A stretch of DNA of 64,000 nucleotides from assembly GCA_014898415.1 (NCBI GenBank), contig RCTD01000001.1, positions 3,782,001-3,846,000 of the forward strand, written 5' to 3'. A program made the translations under genes and the position numbers. The stretch comes from Stromatinia cepivora (taxonomy: Eukaryota; Ascomycota; Leotiomycetes; Helotiales; Sclerotiniaceae). The notes beneath the pieces were generated by a model. That model ran no database searches and was not told the origin of the DNA. It saw only the letters and a list, made by a program, of their open reading frames with translations. This document shows positions 42,594-55,496 of the stretch, piece by piece (the stretch's first letter is position 1; the number at the start of each line of letters is the position of its first letter).

Positions 42594-45068
42594 TTACTCT
42601 TCCTTATCCCCATTAATGAATAGTTCCTTCTCACTCGTCTTCAAATTTAGTCCGTCAAATTCATCTTCAGATGTCACCACACTATCCGTTAGTTCATCTT
42701 CTGATTGCGTAGCTGTTTCTCCTTCGGCTTCGCTGCCGGTACCACTTCGTACAAGTAAATCTCTGATATCATCTTCACTCAAAATACTTTCAATGCTACC
42801 TCTTCTCACATTCTGTCGAGTTGATCTTCTTCCAGACTCAATATTTCTTTCGACTTTCAGTCGATTGGCAATAAACGTTAGTTTGGGGAATGCGCTTTGT
42901 TGACCAACGTGAAGCATCCTGCCCAGTTGCTTTGGATTCGGATCACTTAGGATACGCCAAAAGTCCGAGATAATGGATCGTGGCCAGATTGTGATATTTC
43001 CCGAGAATTGCTGAAGCCATATTTCACTCCAATCTTGACCCAAAGGGCGTGGTAGTAATTCAAGGTGGCGTACTACCTTCAGCCATTTTTTGAGATCGAG
43101 TTTCAGGTATTGTTCAGTGGCACTTCCAAGGAATCCACCTCTCCAACCTCTACCACGTCTATGAGTGACTGGTTGCCCGACTGAACCTCGTGAAGAGAAG
43201 AAAAATAGATTAATATGAGGATTAACCTGGGAGACGATGCTAAAGTTGACATTGAAATGTAGGTTTAATGCCTTGAGAGGAATATCAGTCCGTAAACTTC
43301 CATCTTTCCATTTGTGACCAAATGAGTATGGTGCAAGGGTACCATCTCGTTGCTTCATCATAAGAACTACGGGGTTCAAAATGCCGGGAACAGCTGCTGA
43401 AGCTAAAACTGCTGACCATATAACACAGTCAGGACTTGTCAGATAATTGGTCAAGATGGTAGGACTGTGAGGATCAGCAGGAACGCATGAGACATTAAGG
43501 ATTCTGCCGGTTCGTTCGTATGCTTCACGAAAAGTCATGCTACCTCTGGTAAACCAACTGCATCGTCGAGCCCATTCTACTGAATCGAATCTGGCTCCTG
43601 ATTTCCACCATCTAGGTATCCAAGTAGTGAATGGTTCTGAGCAGGCATTAATTCGACCAGCTAGAGCAGGGACGAGCAATGCCTTTAATTCATCATTGGT
43701 TCTTGTGGCGACTAAAGCAGCTACTAGAGCACCCCCTGAAGTTCCTGTTATTACTTCCGGTAAAAGATTCGCATCTAATAATGCTTTAACAACTCCAAAA
43801 TGATAATAAGCAAAAGATGCCCCGCCAGACAGACAAAGTGCTGTGCGACCATAATTTGTGTGCATCCGTTTGAAGAGTGTACGCTTTTCTTCATCTTGGA
43901 GTAGATCTGATTTTGCCAGAATTGAAACACCTCTCTCGACTAAATTGTTTCGTCAGTTGATTTTTTGATGAAGGGGCGCAAAACTTCAATCTACCTTCAT
44001 CAACGAAATTCTGTACCAAATTCTTCGTTCCATAATAAGTTTGGGAGTATAATCTTGAATTTTCTACTCCCACAAAATTATTCTTTACGCATGCCTCGAT
44101 TAATTCTTTCAGATCCTCAACTGCTTTTGCTTTTGTCGCAGCACTTCCATCAGATGATTTTCCTGCTCCATCCTCTTGTTCAATTCTCCGTCTGCATTTT
44201 CGAATCTGTTCCAAAACTCTTCGTACTGTCTTGGAATCATAGTATGCGTATTCATCCTCAGCTTTCCACTTATCGTTTCCTAGATATGTATCCAGTTCTT
44301 GTGCTTCTCTGACCCAATCGCCGTAGTTCGTGGTACTGTGCAGTCGTTTTCGCAATTGATTTCGTTTGCCCCTCCACTGTAAAACCGGAGAATTAGTACA
44401 TGGATTTGGAAATAAAACCTCGGAACCTCGAGATGGCATGCTGCGAATGATCGGACCTTCCAAAGCATACATCCTACATTCCTCTATCTACGCATGAGCA
44501 CTCGAGCTAGAAAACCACTTACCGCGATGAAATGCTCATATGTCCAAATATACAATCTCGTCACCAAATATGATAATCCTAATCCACCAATCCACATAAA
44601 AACCACTCCCAGTAATGGCCATTTCAAAATCGAATAGAGATATCCTTCTCTCGTCTCATCTTTACTTCTTCTCGCTTTCCTACTCGCCTTCCGCCTCTCT
44701 CCTTTTCTTTTCCCCCTCCCGCCTAACCTCGTAGGATTTACCGGAGCCCAATCATTCTGGGCAGTAATGAACAAACTTCCCCTATCCCCCGGTGTATTTA
44801 ATCCACTCCCAAGTGTAACTTTGCTATTTCTCCGTATATCTATACTGCTGCGATGTGGCGTAGATGGTTCCCTCGGACTCTGAGCTTGCGAATATATTGA
44901 CAAATCGTCTGAACTAGGACTTGGATCTGGTGCGCTCAGCGCATTGGCAAATTCTTGGAGGTGTTCTTCAGAAATGAATTCACGGTGGAAATCGGGAAGG
45001 AGCGATTCATCGTAGCCTTCTGCGGAAAGTGGTGATGGACCATCTGTTTTGTGGCGGAGATCCGCCAT
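42594..45068 (-). CDS. Patatin-like phospholipase / triacylglycerol lipase, 757 aa
   Basis: Three exons keep phase: 44523-45068, 43995-44376, 42594-43939. The first intron (146 nt) joins YEHFIA to WRGKRNQLRKRL as in homologues; the second has a CTGAC branch point. A hydrophobic segment (WPLLGVVFMWIGGLGLSYLV, about 150-170) predicts a membrane or lipid-droplet anchor. The patatin domain shows the oxyanion loop CLSGGASFAYYHFG (about 345-358), nucleophile Ser377 in GTSGG and the dyad Asp522 in KDGS. These match the fungal patatin-domain family related to yeast Tgl3/4/5 and plant SDP1, which hydrolyse triacylglycerol on lipid droplets. The C-terminus is acidic and Ser-rich. All catalytic residues are present, so it should be active. 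Confidence 0.93.
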
Positions 45069-45772
45069 TTTTGAGTTGTTGTCGAATAATTGGCTGTGTT
45101 TTCAGGAGAAGAGAGGAGCTCTTTGTATCTTCCTACATATAGGTAGGTACGTGCATTAAGTATGGGGTTTTGTGTATCTAATATGCGAATGAAGTATTGC
45201 TATAGTATTATGGAAAAGTGTGGGGAGAATATGTTAAATTATGCTGGTGAGCTTCGCATCCAAAAATAGTTATGACGTATATATGCTAGTTTCCTTAGCA
45301 CCCATGGATAAGATAAGTAAGACTTGCATTCTAGCTTCTAAATTACTACGAATACCGAAAAGTTTGTATTTTAGGTAACCATGGGAAGTTACAAGCCTTG
45401 AGAATTACTTATGGAGCATCTCCAGCACCATTGAGACATGCACAGAATCATATGATGCCATGGCCTGATCACTAATGTCTCGGTTCTTCCAAGACCTTGA
45501 TATCTATTGGTAGCATATTCACAAAGTTCAGATGCACGGGACTCATGATATTCGTGTTGAGAGAGATAAAAGTCTTGATCGCGATACTATGCTGGTACAA
45601 ACATGTTGGCCGGTTTGGCTCCTGAAGTGAAACTCTCATGGCCTCTTAGAACTTACCAAAAAAGCATTGAAAAAACGACCTTTGTATAACTCCGACCATC
45701 ATAACAGATCTCCATAAGAAATCGTCCCCATCATCCCATATACCTCCTTCCCTGTCACCTCACCTCCATTAT
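45069..45772. other. Intergenic between lipase and sar1
   Basis: About 700 bp combining the lipase promoter and the 3' flank of sar1, both minus strand. No further gene is seen. Confidence 0.4.
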
Positions 45773-46703
<931 letters not shown>

Positions 46704-48257
46704 TTTGTTTGATATTAGATTAAATTATTGGGATAGGTGTTCAGGTATTCTCGCAGGTCGTGGTTGATGAAAGTCAACTAACTGATATTGAAAGTTCATA
46801 GATACGTGGATGGATTTGGCTCTCATAAACCTGGCCGACGCTAGTAGTGTATTTAGCCTTAATATTGAGGCATTAACACATTAGTGCGCCACTCATAATA
46901 TCTGTGCTACAACCACATGTTGGAACACAATTGTGAATCTGGAAGGGCAGATCTGTTCGAAGCTGTTTTCGGGTATGATTGAGAGACATATCTAAAGTTA
47001 ACGCTGCATTTTCATTCTGTTAACTGACCTAGTCTGTGGCCCAGGTTACTCAGCGGGCAAATTAACAGCGTCAGTTTATGTGATGTAGGTTCAGTTCGCG
47101 TCACCTTTTGCAATATCCTTTCTCAGAACATTCTACAAATATCAAAACGAATCTTTTTGTCGTACTGGCAATACCCTCATGCTCGCCAGCACTCTCTCCA
47201 GATATTGTGATTGTCTATTTAGTGGAAGAACAAGTTACTCGAAAATAGAAATCAACGCCAAGTAAGCTTGGGTAAAGTCTTGTATACGAGGTGTTTATTG
47301 GTATTTTGTTATGGATATACCATTGACTGCTATTACTAAAGATTGATTCTATTTATCTAGTCTCTGTTGTAAGTGCAAGTCTTGGGAGAGATTTCCGAGT
47401 ATTACCTGGATATCCAGGGGTAGCCTTGATCTCAAAAGATGGCCTTCTCTTCCCAACACCATAGGGTCGCTACATCTTCTATGATCCCATCCCTTGAATT
47501 AGTCCCCTCTTGTATTGATAATTAGTTTCTCTTGATACATCCCTTTTGCTCCCCTCATCTATCCCGACTATTTGAATGTTCGACCATTAGCTGTTCGACC
47601 AGTCCGCTCTTCGCCTGCTTCGATAAATACGATCCACTGCGCCGCGCAACTCAATATTTCACTTCAAACCCGATAGCCAGAGGTCACATTCGATCATAAC
47701 ATAGGAGTCACTCATCATACAAGAAGATTGAGTCCTAATCCGCTTTCATTCAACGCAACTCAGCATTGTTCTCTCTTTGCTTGGTTACTCGGCATGAAAA
47801 ACTAGATTGGAAACTGGACATGTTCAGGGAGGACATCATGAAACGAAGTAGATAACCCCTTTGCTCAGGCCCCAGGAAGTAGCCGTACTGGAAAATTGAT
47901 TCATATTATCATAAACTCTTACTGCTTCCTGAAAAATTGAAGCATTGCAGCCACAACGTATCACCGATAATTGCATATAGTACCCTTGAGTACCCACAAG
48001 ATACCTTTCTAAGGTACGCCAGTAACAAATGGGTGCTACCAAAGCAATAATTTAAGCCATATTTCCTATCTGCAGAAAAAAAAAAGATTGGCGCATCACG
48101 ATGAAAACAACGAAATAATTCAACACTTATTTGTGACCAAAATGATATGGTGAAGGGTGCCAAAAACACCCCGTCCAAAAAAGAGCCTTCAAAACTAGAC
48201 TGCATCAACAATTTGAGGATTCCCATATTTGTTTTAAGAAAAGGCAAAAATAAAAAA
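46704..48257. other. Intergenic, no supported gene
   Basis: Promoter side of sar1, then unannotated sequence up to the tRNA gene. No domain-bearing frames were found. Confidence 0.35.
48252..48257 (-). terminator. Pol III T-run terminator of tRNA-Ser
   Basis: Six consecutive T on the minus strand directly after the discriminator base of the tRNA. Confidence 0.75.
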
Positions 48258-48355
48258 CGACACCTGAGTGATTCGAACACTCGCTCCCGAAGGAAATGCC
48301 TGACTTTGTCGTACACAATAGCAGGGCATCGCGTTAACCACTCCGCCAAAGTGCC
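48258..48355 (-). tRNA. tRNA-Ser (anticodon GCT) with a 17-nt intron
   Basis: On the minus strand GGCACTT pairs with AGGTGTC to make the acceptor stem (two G-U pairs), with discriminator G at 48258. The D arm is GCG..CGC. The anticodon stem is ATGCC/GGCAT and its loop CTGCTAA carries anticodon GCT (48320-48322). A 17-nt intron (48302-48318) lies in the canonical position, one base 3' of the anticodon. A long variable arm (TTCC TTCGG GAGC) marks the class II serine family, and the T arm is GAGTG-TTCGAAT-CACTC. A run of six T follows directly as Pol III terminator. It decodes AGC/AGU. Confidence 0.95.
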
Positions 48356-50760
48356 AGGTTATTTGATACCATAATTTTCTTATATGCATATATATTGGGG
48401 CTGGTTTGTTTATTATGCCTTGTTGATCCGCAAATATTCAGCCGAGGAATTCCCGAGAGAAACTTCTTGATTACTCGACCTCATCTCAACGTCGCAATTT
48501 AATAAATCAAGGTTAACATATTAAAGCCAAAGAGCCTATGCTCTTACTTTAGTCTCTTCGAACTTTAGTGGGACCCGGAGGACCTGAAGTTTTCCCTTTT
48601 TCCTCCCAACACGCGTCTACATATGCGATATTATAAAGATTAAAATTCGACTCGCCATCTAACAGTACACACAGGATATGTTTCAGAAAACATACACTCT
48701 CACTACCTAAAAATCCTCTCTCACCGGTCCTAGGTTCTATGTCCGACACCACGGAGAAGGCAGAAACCCCATCTCCATGATGCATAAGTATACGATAAAG
48801 AAATCTTCTTTACTTTCTAGCTTTGAAATTCTGAAGTAGTATTTTTTTGGGTTTATTTATCTTCTTATTTCCTCGATGATGATATGCGTCGTGATAGCAT
48901 GCCCATTACTAAGAGCAAGGCGAATGCACAAGGCGGATGGACATATGCGAACATTCAATACAGAAAATCTTGTCAAAAGAGAAGTTTCTTTTCAAACATC
49001 CATATAAAAAGCTGTCTACTGTCTAGCAAGAAGTTCCTTCCCCTAGATCTTAGATCTTAGCGAGTGGTTGGCACACGGTAGGACGGCCTAAGGGCCATAC
49101 CTAGTATCTGCAAGTTCATAAAAGTCGCGCTCAATTTCAGATGTGCAACAAAAATTTCTAAACCCCTAGTCCTTTGTCTGCGTAACATCAACCCGCCAAC
49201 CACAATTCTTTTGGGGGGAGGTCACGGGATCCTCAACAAAGAATAACCTCACTCTCCCCTCATTCAGCTTGTATGTTTAAACGTGCGATGGAAGGACTAG
49301 AACTAATGCCTTTCGCTAAAGAAATCCCCCGAAATCTACTATACTCAAAATTCTCCTCAACCCCTCTATCTAAACAAAGAAAAAGATTCAAATTCAATTT
49401 TGTTGCACATCTCAAATCTGAAACATGTTTCCCACCTGCTCAGTCAAGAACAAAGAGATTCTTTGTTTCACGTCTCCAAGAGCAAAAAATCTTGATTTTC
49501 GGGAGCCGGCTAGCGACAAATGGACTTCGCAAGTTGTTTTTACAAAAAGATTTGTTGCCTGCCTGTCGGAAGGAAAGTTCCTTTGATGAAAAGTGGAAGT
49601 TGAATTAGATATGGAAAGGGAAGGAATAGGATATTCTTCTCCATCGCGCGTTTGGATCGCGGTTAAGGTTTCCCAGGGATGTCTAGACGACTTGGGCAGT
49701 CTAGTTGAACTATCTGAATCATAGACCTTGATCACGTTATATATTTGTCATGATATCTATATTTCTCCTTTCTTCGTTAGTGTTGCATTGTTACAATTAT
49801 TGTTGTTGACGTTCCATCATATGTCATTTAGTCAGTCTCTATTTCTCTATCATGACTCACGTATGCGATGTGCAACAAACAATGTGTGGTGTGTTATCGG
49901 ATGGGTAGGTGGTATGAACGAGATATCAAGTGATCCGCCGAAGTGGGACAAGCAAGACAATGATGACATAACCCATGAGGTTTGGTAAGTTGAGGTGTAA
50001 GATGTAAGGGGCAGGGTTGGATAGGGTTGGATAGGGAGGTAGTTTACTTAAATGTTATGCCTATGCGGGTGTGATATTCAGATCTTTCGGAAAGATAAGT
50101 CATGCGTCGGAAGGAATAATTTTTAGTAGTCATGACTAGGAAGAGTATTCTGGATACTATTGTGCGCTAGCTATTCTGAACTTTGTTTATTGCATGCCGT
50201 ATACTACCTCAAGACCAAAATCACAAGAGTACCATTCAATAGATATACATCCCACTTCCTCTTGCACTCTTGATACAAACTCCACTGGCTTCATCTCCTT
50301 ATAGTACCACATCTACAAAAAGATCTTCTCACTTTCCAGAACAGCCGTTCAACAACAACTCATTTCTAGTAGTCTGTGACTACAAAGTCGATTAATTGAT
50401 CAATGCGTCCCACTGACCTTCTCGATTATTCTTATTATCTTCGTGTATCAAGGAACTGACTAGCGATTTACGTAATGTTATCACGCTATGGTATGAGTGT
50501 GTTGTAATTAGTATTGATCCTTGTAGAACTTTCAAGAGGGGGTTATAGAAGACGTGGGAGAGGTATGAAATGAATGTGGGAGTGTACTAAGAAATACTGG
50601 AATTGCGTTCATGTAATGATACATTTAAGGAAATATATGATGATACGACGGCTAAAGCGAAGGGTGTATAGAGTCACGAATGCCAATGCCCATTGTCTTT
50701 CCACTTCTCATTTCAAGCTCGGCGTAGCCCACATGCAGTCTCAACGTCCTTCTACCCCTT
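48356..50760. other. Intergenic, no supported gene
   Basis: Upstream side of the tRNA and downstream side of the GST gene. The frame at 49,273-49,608 (plus, 111 codons) has no domain, signal or splice support and is not called. Confidence 0.35.
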
Positions 50761-51950
50761 TCACTGAACCGCCTGAAACTCCCCCTCAATCTCCACAATC
50801 TTCTCCACAGCTCTCTTATACCCATCCTCATTTTCCAATCTCTCAACATACGCAAACAACTCCGGATATTTCTCCTTCGTCAATCCAGCACGCTGTTTAG
50901 CAGCTACAAGTGGAAATGACATAAGTATATCTGCGCCAGTAAGATGCTCACCACAGAGATATTTTCCACCGGATGGGGAAGTCTGGATTTGTTCATTGAG
51001 AAATGTGAAATGGGTGTTGAAATTTGGATCGAGGAATGTGGAGCGTACTTTTCCGGTTATCATGCCGGTGACGGGACGGATGAAGAAGGGGAGGTTGGGG
51101 GAGTCGATCACTGGGTTGTTAGTGTTGTTTGGAGTTGTTTGGAATAATGAGGGAGAGGGGACGTATTGGGGAAGAGGGGAAGAGAAGGGAACTTACTGGA
51201 CATGATAAGTGCGACGATGAGGTAGGGCATCAGGGATCCTTCGGCATAATGCATGTAATAGCGGAAACGAGTCCATTCCTCTGTTTCGCCGCAGAGAGTA
51301 TTTTCCTGACCGGGTTTCCAGCGCGTGGGAAGGAGAGTGCTTCCGTGGGCGAAGTGGTCGAGGAGATATCTCGGATGTGTTAGTATGGGTTATAGATGAA
51401 CTTCCTTGAGTAATTGAGGAAAGCGAAATGATAATATCTAACATCCTCCCATTTAAAGCTACCACATCACGATCCAAGAACTACTCAAACCCTCCATCTT
51501 CCATTCCATCTCCAAATTCATACACCCCAACGCGCTCTCCTCAAATACCAAACACAGCATTCCCATTTAAGAAATCCCAGAAAAACTTACTCCATAATAA
51601 AAGCACTCTCAGCCAAAACCACAGGTTCCGTAGCCCCAGGAGGAAGAATAGTAAGAACAGGAGATTTTCCTAACGCATGAACTTTTTTCAATTCAGGAGG
51701 TGCTTGTTTGGAGGGAAGTCTGTGGATGATTTCTAGTTCGTAGTCTACTTTTAGTTCTTCTAGGAGCCAGAGAATTCGTTGGGAGCGGGATTGGTTGAGC
51801 CTTGGGGTAGTGGGTTAGTGATATTGGAATTGGGATGGGGCGAGGTTGGATGTAGATGGATGGATGAAGAAGGGAGGGGGAGGAGGGGGAGGTTTTCTAC
51901 CAATAGAGTTTGATTTTTGGTTGTTCTGATGAGGGGGTCTTTGAGGTCAT
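50761..51950 (-). CDS. Glutathione S-transferase (Gtt1-like), 260 aa
   Basis: Four exons keep phase: 51901-51950, 51591-51800, 51197-51369, 50761-51110. Introns have clear CTAAC branch points. The thioredoxin-like N-terminal half reads KLYWLNQSRSQRILWLLEEL, then KSPVLTI (cis-Pro) and ESAFIMEYL, where the ES motif binds the gamma-glutamyl group of glutathione. The alpha-helical C-terminal half contains GGKYLCGEHLTGADILMSFP, the N-capping and hydrophobic staple region of GSTs. The SRSQRILWLLEEL signature resembles the Gtt1/Gst3 class of fungi, which detoxifies electrophiles and peroxides and is often ER-associated in yeast. The gene is divergent from the complex I subunit gene with 401 bp between starts. 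All key residues are present. Confidence 0.92.
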
Positions 51951-52351
51951 GGTTAATTTGGTATATTGCGGTTGTGATTGTAACTATAATTGATGATTGA
52001 TTGATTGATATGATAGAACTATAGAAGATATTTTTAAAACACAATCAAGATTAATACCAAAACGCAAATGAAAAGAACTCAGACGCCCTGCTTTAACTAC
52101 CTAGGTAACTAGCTCACCTCAGCCCACCTCGGTCCAATCTATGATAAAACTGGAGAATAACACAACCATTCGTCATTCCTTGTCCACAAGCAAGGGAATC
52201 ATGTGTAAATCTCACGGATCCGATCGGGCAAACCAATTTTCCGGTCTGTCCTAGCTCAACATCGCGAACCTCAATTCATATGCTTAATATCTACGATTAA
52301 GAGGGAAAAGCAACAGCACAAGTGCTTTGATATTCGCAAACTTTATTCACG
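51951..52351. promoter_or_regulatory. Shared divergent promoter of GST and complex I subunit genes
   Basis: A 401-bp region between two divergent start codons. No individual factor site is claimed. Confidence 0.5.
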
Positions 52352-52722
52352 ATGGCGGGACATAATCACTGTTTGTATTCCTCCGTTGCGGATTGTTGAT
52401 TAGGCTGACTGGAGATAGCACTCGCGATGGACCCCGCGTTGGTCAAATATAATAGTATGTTCTACAACCACACCATATCATTCTGGCGCCGCATGCAATG
52501 ATTACGACGATAGACTTAGCAGTATGGAAGAGACTAATGGGAATAGATATGTTCACAAATCGTCACAAGTACTTTCGATGGACGGGTCGTACTGCCGGTA
52601 TCACATTTGTATTTGGAGCAGTCATCCCCAGTATTGTTGGTTATTTGGCTTATACGACTGAGGTAAGATTTGATATGCGATTCGCAGGTAGCGGAGTATG
52701 CGGAAGAAGAACAGAGAGCTAA
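52352..52722 (+). CDS. Small single-TM accessory subunit of mitochondrial complex I (NDUFB4/B15-like), 76 aa
   Basis: Three exons (52352-52370, 52419-52454, 52547-52722) are joined in phase and read MAGHNH, then MDPALVKYNNMFTNRHKYFR, followed by a Thr/Arg segment and one hydrophobic helix (ITFVFGAVIPSIVGYLAYTT). The pattern MDPALVKYNNM..NR.KYFRWT.RTA is typical of a short fungal NADH:ubiquinone oxidoreductase subunit of the membrane arm. Exact naming among the B-subunits is uncertain. The second exon is only 36 nt. The C-terminal tail (TTEVRFDMRF onward) departs from the family end. GTAAG..GCAG ends occur inside it, but the implied 25-nt intron would be too short, so the retained reading is used. 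Confidence 0.75.
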
Positions 52723-53231
52723 TGTGGAGATAGGGAAAATGGGAAATGAGAGGAAAGCGTAGGGGTGATGTTATTGCGGAATTTTAAATGGAAGAGAGGA
52801 GATGAGGGAGAGGGAAAGAAAGCAGGAATTAGGCTCCGAAACGAAAGGCTAGAGGCTGTACATATGTGAGGGGAGATATCATGAGAGTCTTTACGGGACA
52901 ATTGAAGTCTTTGGAATTGAGTTTGCATTCATCACCGTGGTTTAAAGCATGTCTCGATGATCTGGGTATTAATATTTTTGCTGTTTGGTAACTTCCGACA
53001 CAACTTTTGTAGGACTGACCTAATACACTTCTAAGTTGCAAACCGATACTCTCCATCCATTGCTGGTATTGCGAAAGGGCTGCCCAAAGAGTTGAGATGA
53101 TGGATAAAATATACCATTCGCTTCCAAAATCGCGGGAAATCAAGCAAAGAATGAAATGTATTGTTCCAAGAAAACAACGGCACCATCATTCGTAATAGCG
53201 TGGTAATGGTATCATTTGTCGCCTCATTGTC
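52723..53231. other. Intergenic between two convergent genes
   Basis: A 509-bp spacer between the stops of the complex I subunit gene and SAP18. It presumably holds both 3' UTRs. No gene is seen. Confidence 0.4.
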
Positions 53232-54084
53232 TCAATATCGACCTCTTCCACCTCCAAACCCCCCTCCACCTCCATAACCACGACCTCTTCCTCCAGACGG
53301 ACCATCCGGTATCCTCTCCCCTCGTCTCCATTCTCCACTCGGCACACCACCAGTTCCTGGGCCTTGACCCACACTCTGACCAAATCCTCCACCTCTTGAA
53401 CCCCCTCTCCCTCTATATCCACCCCCAAATCCATTCTGTCTCGGACCCATCCCTCCTCTACCCCCAAACTCACTCGTCTCGGATCTTCCACCCGCAAACC
53501 CTCCTCTCGAAGGACCACTAGGAGGCGGCGCAACTCCTCCATCTGCCATCGGTGGTAATATCGCACAGCAAACATAATCACCAATAACAAACCTCGCATC
53601 CTGCAACGTCTTTTCCGGTTCACCCATCAAACTCCCCGCCATAATTCCTCCCGAAACAATCGCACTCTCTTCCTCATCTGGCAGAATTCCCGGCCCCCCA
53701 TCCCCAATCACCACACTACCCAGATCCTTAGTTACATATCTCGCTGGACCGCTAACAGCAGGTCGTGAATCGGGAAATATAAGACGAAATGAAAGACGAG
53801 TGCCAATCACCGGATCGGGCAGAAGATCTGGAAGCGCAGTCGCTAGTAAATGTGATAATTCGCGCAAAGTACAGGATTGCCATGTAGATATATTAACGTG
53901 AAGAGGTAATTCACCATGCGGACTAAATTCCTCGAGTCTAGTTTTCACATTAATAAAAATGAATATTTGGGGAAGGCTGAGATTTATTTACATACCGGTG
54001 AAATGAACCGGTTTTGTAGAAAAGCTTGAGATGGAATGGAACGGTGATGTTGCGATCGATTTTTGTTAATGTAGTCGTTGCCAT
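53232..54084 (-). CDS. Sin3-associated polypeptide SAP18, 264 aa with RGG-rich tail
   Basis: Two exons (53996-54084, 53232-53937) are spliced over 58 nt in phase. The junction recreates the hallmark KTGSFHRLEEFSP of SAP18, followed by WQSCTLRELSHLLATALPD, the ubiquitin-like fold core. SAP18 joins the Sin3-HDAC corepressor and, with RNPS1 and Acinus, the ASAP complex on spliced mRNA. The last 90 residues are Gly/Arg-rich (many RGG/RGR), a tail common in fungal homologues and suited to RNA binding; animal SAP18 lacks it. The gene is divergent from the Prp18 gene, with 325 bp between starts. Confidence 0.93.
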
Positions 54085-54409
54085 AGCTGTATGATTTATT
54101 GTATATTTATTATGGTGCGTCTAAATGAGTATGCTGGTGTTGGGATAGAGCTGGTGATGGAAGAAGTTCTCGAGGCAAAATCGAGGCCTTGTCAAAAAAT
54201 GTTCAGCCTCGGGCTTGTACACTTCATAATCTGAGGACAAGAACATCTATTTTCTATAAACAACAACTCAACCTTTCAATCAATTCTATCTTTTTACCGA
54301 ATCCGAAAAGATCTAGCCACGAAATATACGTTCATAATAATTATACGCTCCTAATCCAATCACCAGAAACTCAATATTCTCCGGCGCAAACCGCCATAAT
54401 CATCCCATC
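54085..54409. promoter_or_regulatory. Shared divergent promoter of SAP18 and Prp18 genes
   Basis: A 325-bp bidirectional promoter region between two start codons. The Prp18-side leader is pyrimidine-rich and AT-rich. No specific binding site is claimed. Confidence 0.5.
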
Positions 54410-55496
54410 ATGGATTTCGCATCTCTCATGTCCAAAGAGATATCCAAAAAGGCCGAATCCTCCACTGATACCTCTAAAAAATACATGAAACGCTCCGAAA
54501 TCGAAGCAGAACGTCAAGCCAAATATCTCGCCGAGCAACGCGCCATCGAAGCCGAGCGCGAAGCCAAATTAGCACAAAAGCGCAAACGCGAGGAGGAAGA
54601 AGAAGAAGCCAATAAAGCTCGCGAAGAAAAACGCAGGAGATTAGCCGAGGAATCGAGAAAACAGAGGGAGGAAAGAGAGGCGGAAGAAGAAAGGAAGAGG
54701 AGAAAAAGATTGGGATTACCGGAGTTGGTTAAGCAAGATGTTGAGGAGGTGGAGGAGGATGATATCGCGGATGAAGAGTTAATACCGAAATTACGCGAGA
54801 TGGGACATCCGGCGAAACTGTTTGCGGAGAGTCATAAGCAGAGGTTGAGGAGATATAGGAAATTGGGGGTGGTTATGACGACGGGACCGATTCCTACGAC
54901 GTTGGTTTTGGTCGAGGAGAAGGATATGAAGGTGGAGACTGTGCCGAAGGATGAGGAGGGAAGGAAATATCTGTTTAGACAGTTGGCGAGTTATTTTACC
55001 ATGGTTTTGACGGAGTGGGAACAGGCTTTGGAAAAGGAGAAGAGGGATACTTTTGCTAGTAAGGCAGCTTATAATGCCATGGTGCAGAGTAAGGAGAATA
55101 TGACCCCTGTAAGTTACCCATTACATACCTCTTCCACCCCATGGTACGATGACTGACACGAAGGATGGATAGCTATTCCGCAAATTCGAAAAAGGCGACC
55201 TAGACGAAGGAATTCTAGAACCCATTGTGGAAATCGTTAAAGCTGCCCAGGAAAAACGCTACGTCGATGCAAATGATGGGTATCTACGTCTCAGTATTGG
55301 AAAAGCTGCATGGCCAATTGGTGTTACGATGGTGGGTATCCACGAGCGTAGTGCGCGCGAGAAATTGCACGAGACGGATAAGGGACATGTGATGGGTGAT
55401 GAAATTACGAGAAAATTTTTGCAAAGTATTAAGAGATGTCTGAGTTTTGCTCAGGTGAGATGGCCGCCGGAGGATATTAGACAATTGATGGGTTAA
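54410..55496 (+). CDS. prp18: Pre-mRNA splicing factor Prp18, 340 aa
   Basis: Two exons (54410-55108, 55173-55496) are joined in phase over a 64-nt intron with a CTGAC branch point. The N-terminus holds the SFM motif shared by Prp4 and Prp18 (KKYMKRSEIEAERQAKYLAE, about 24-43), then a long Glu/Arg/Lys coiled region. The C-terminal Prp18 domain (about 200-335) is a five-helix bundle that binds Slu7 and stabilises the exon at the second transesterification. It contains the conserved loop region DANDGYLRLSIGKAAWPIGV and ends in the characteristic CLSFAQVRWPPEDIRQLMG. The sequence is complete and length is close to the family norm. It is nuclear and acts in the spliceosome C* complex. Confidence 0.95.
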
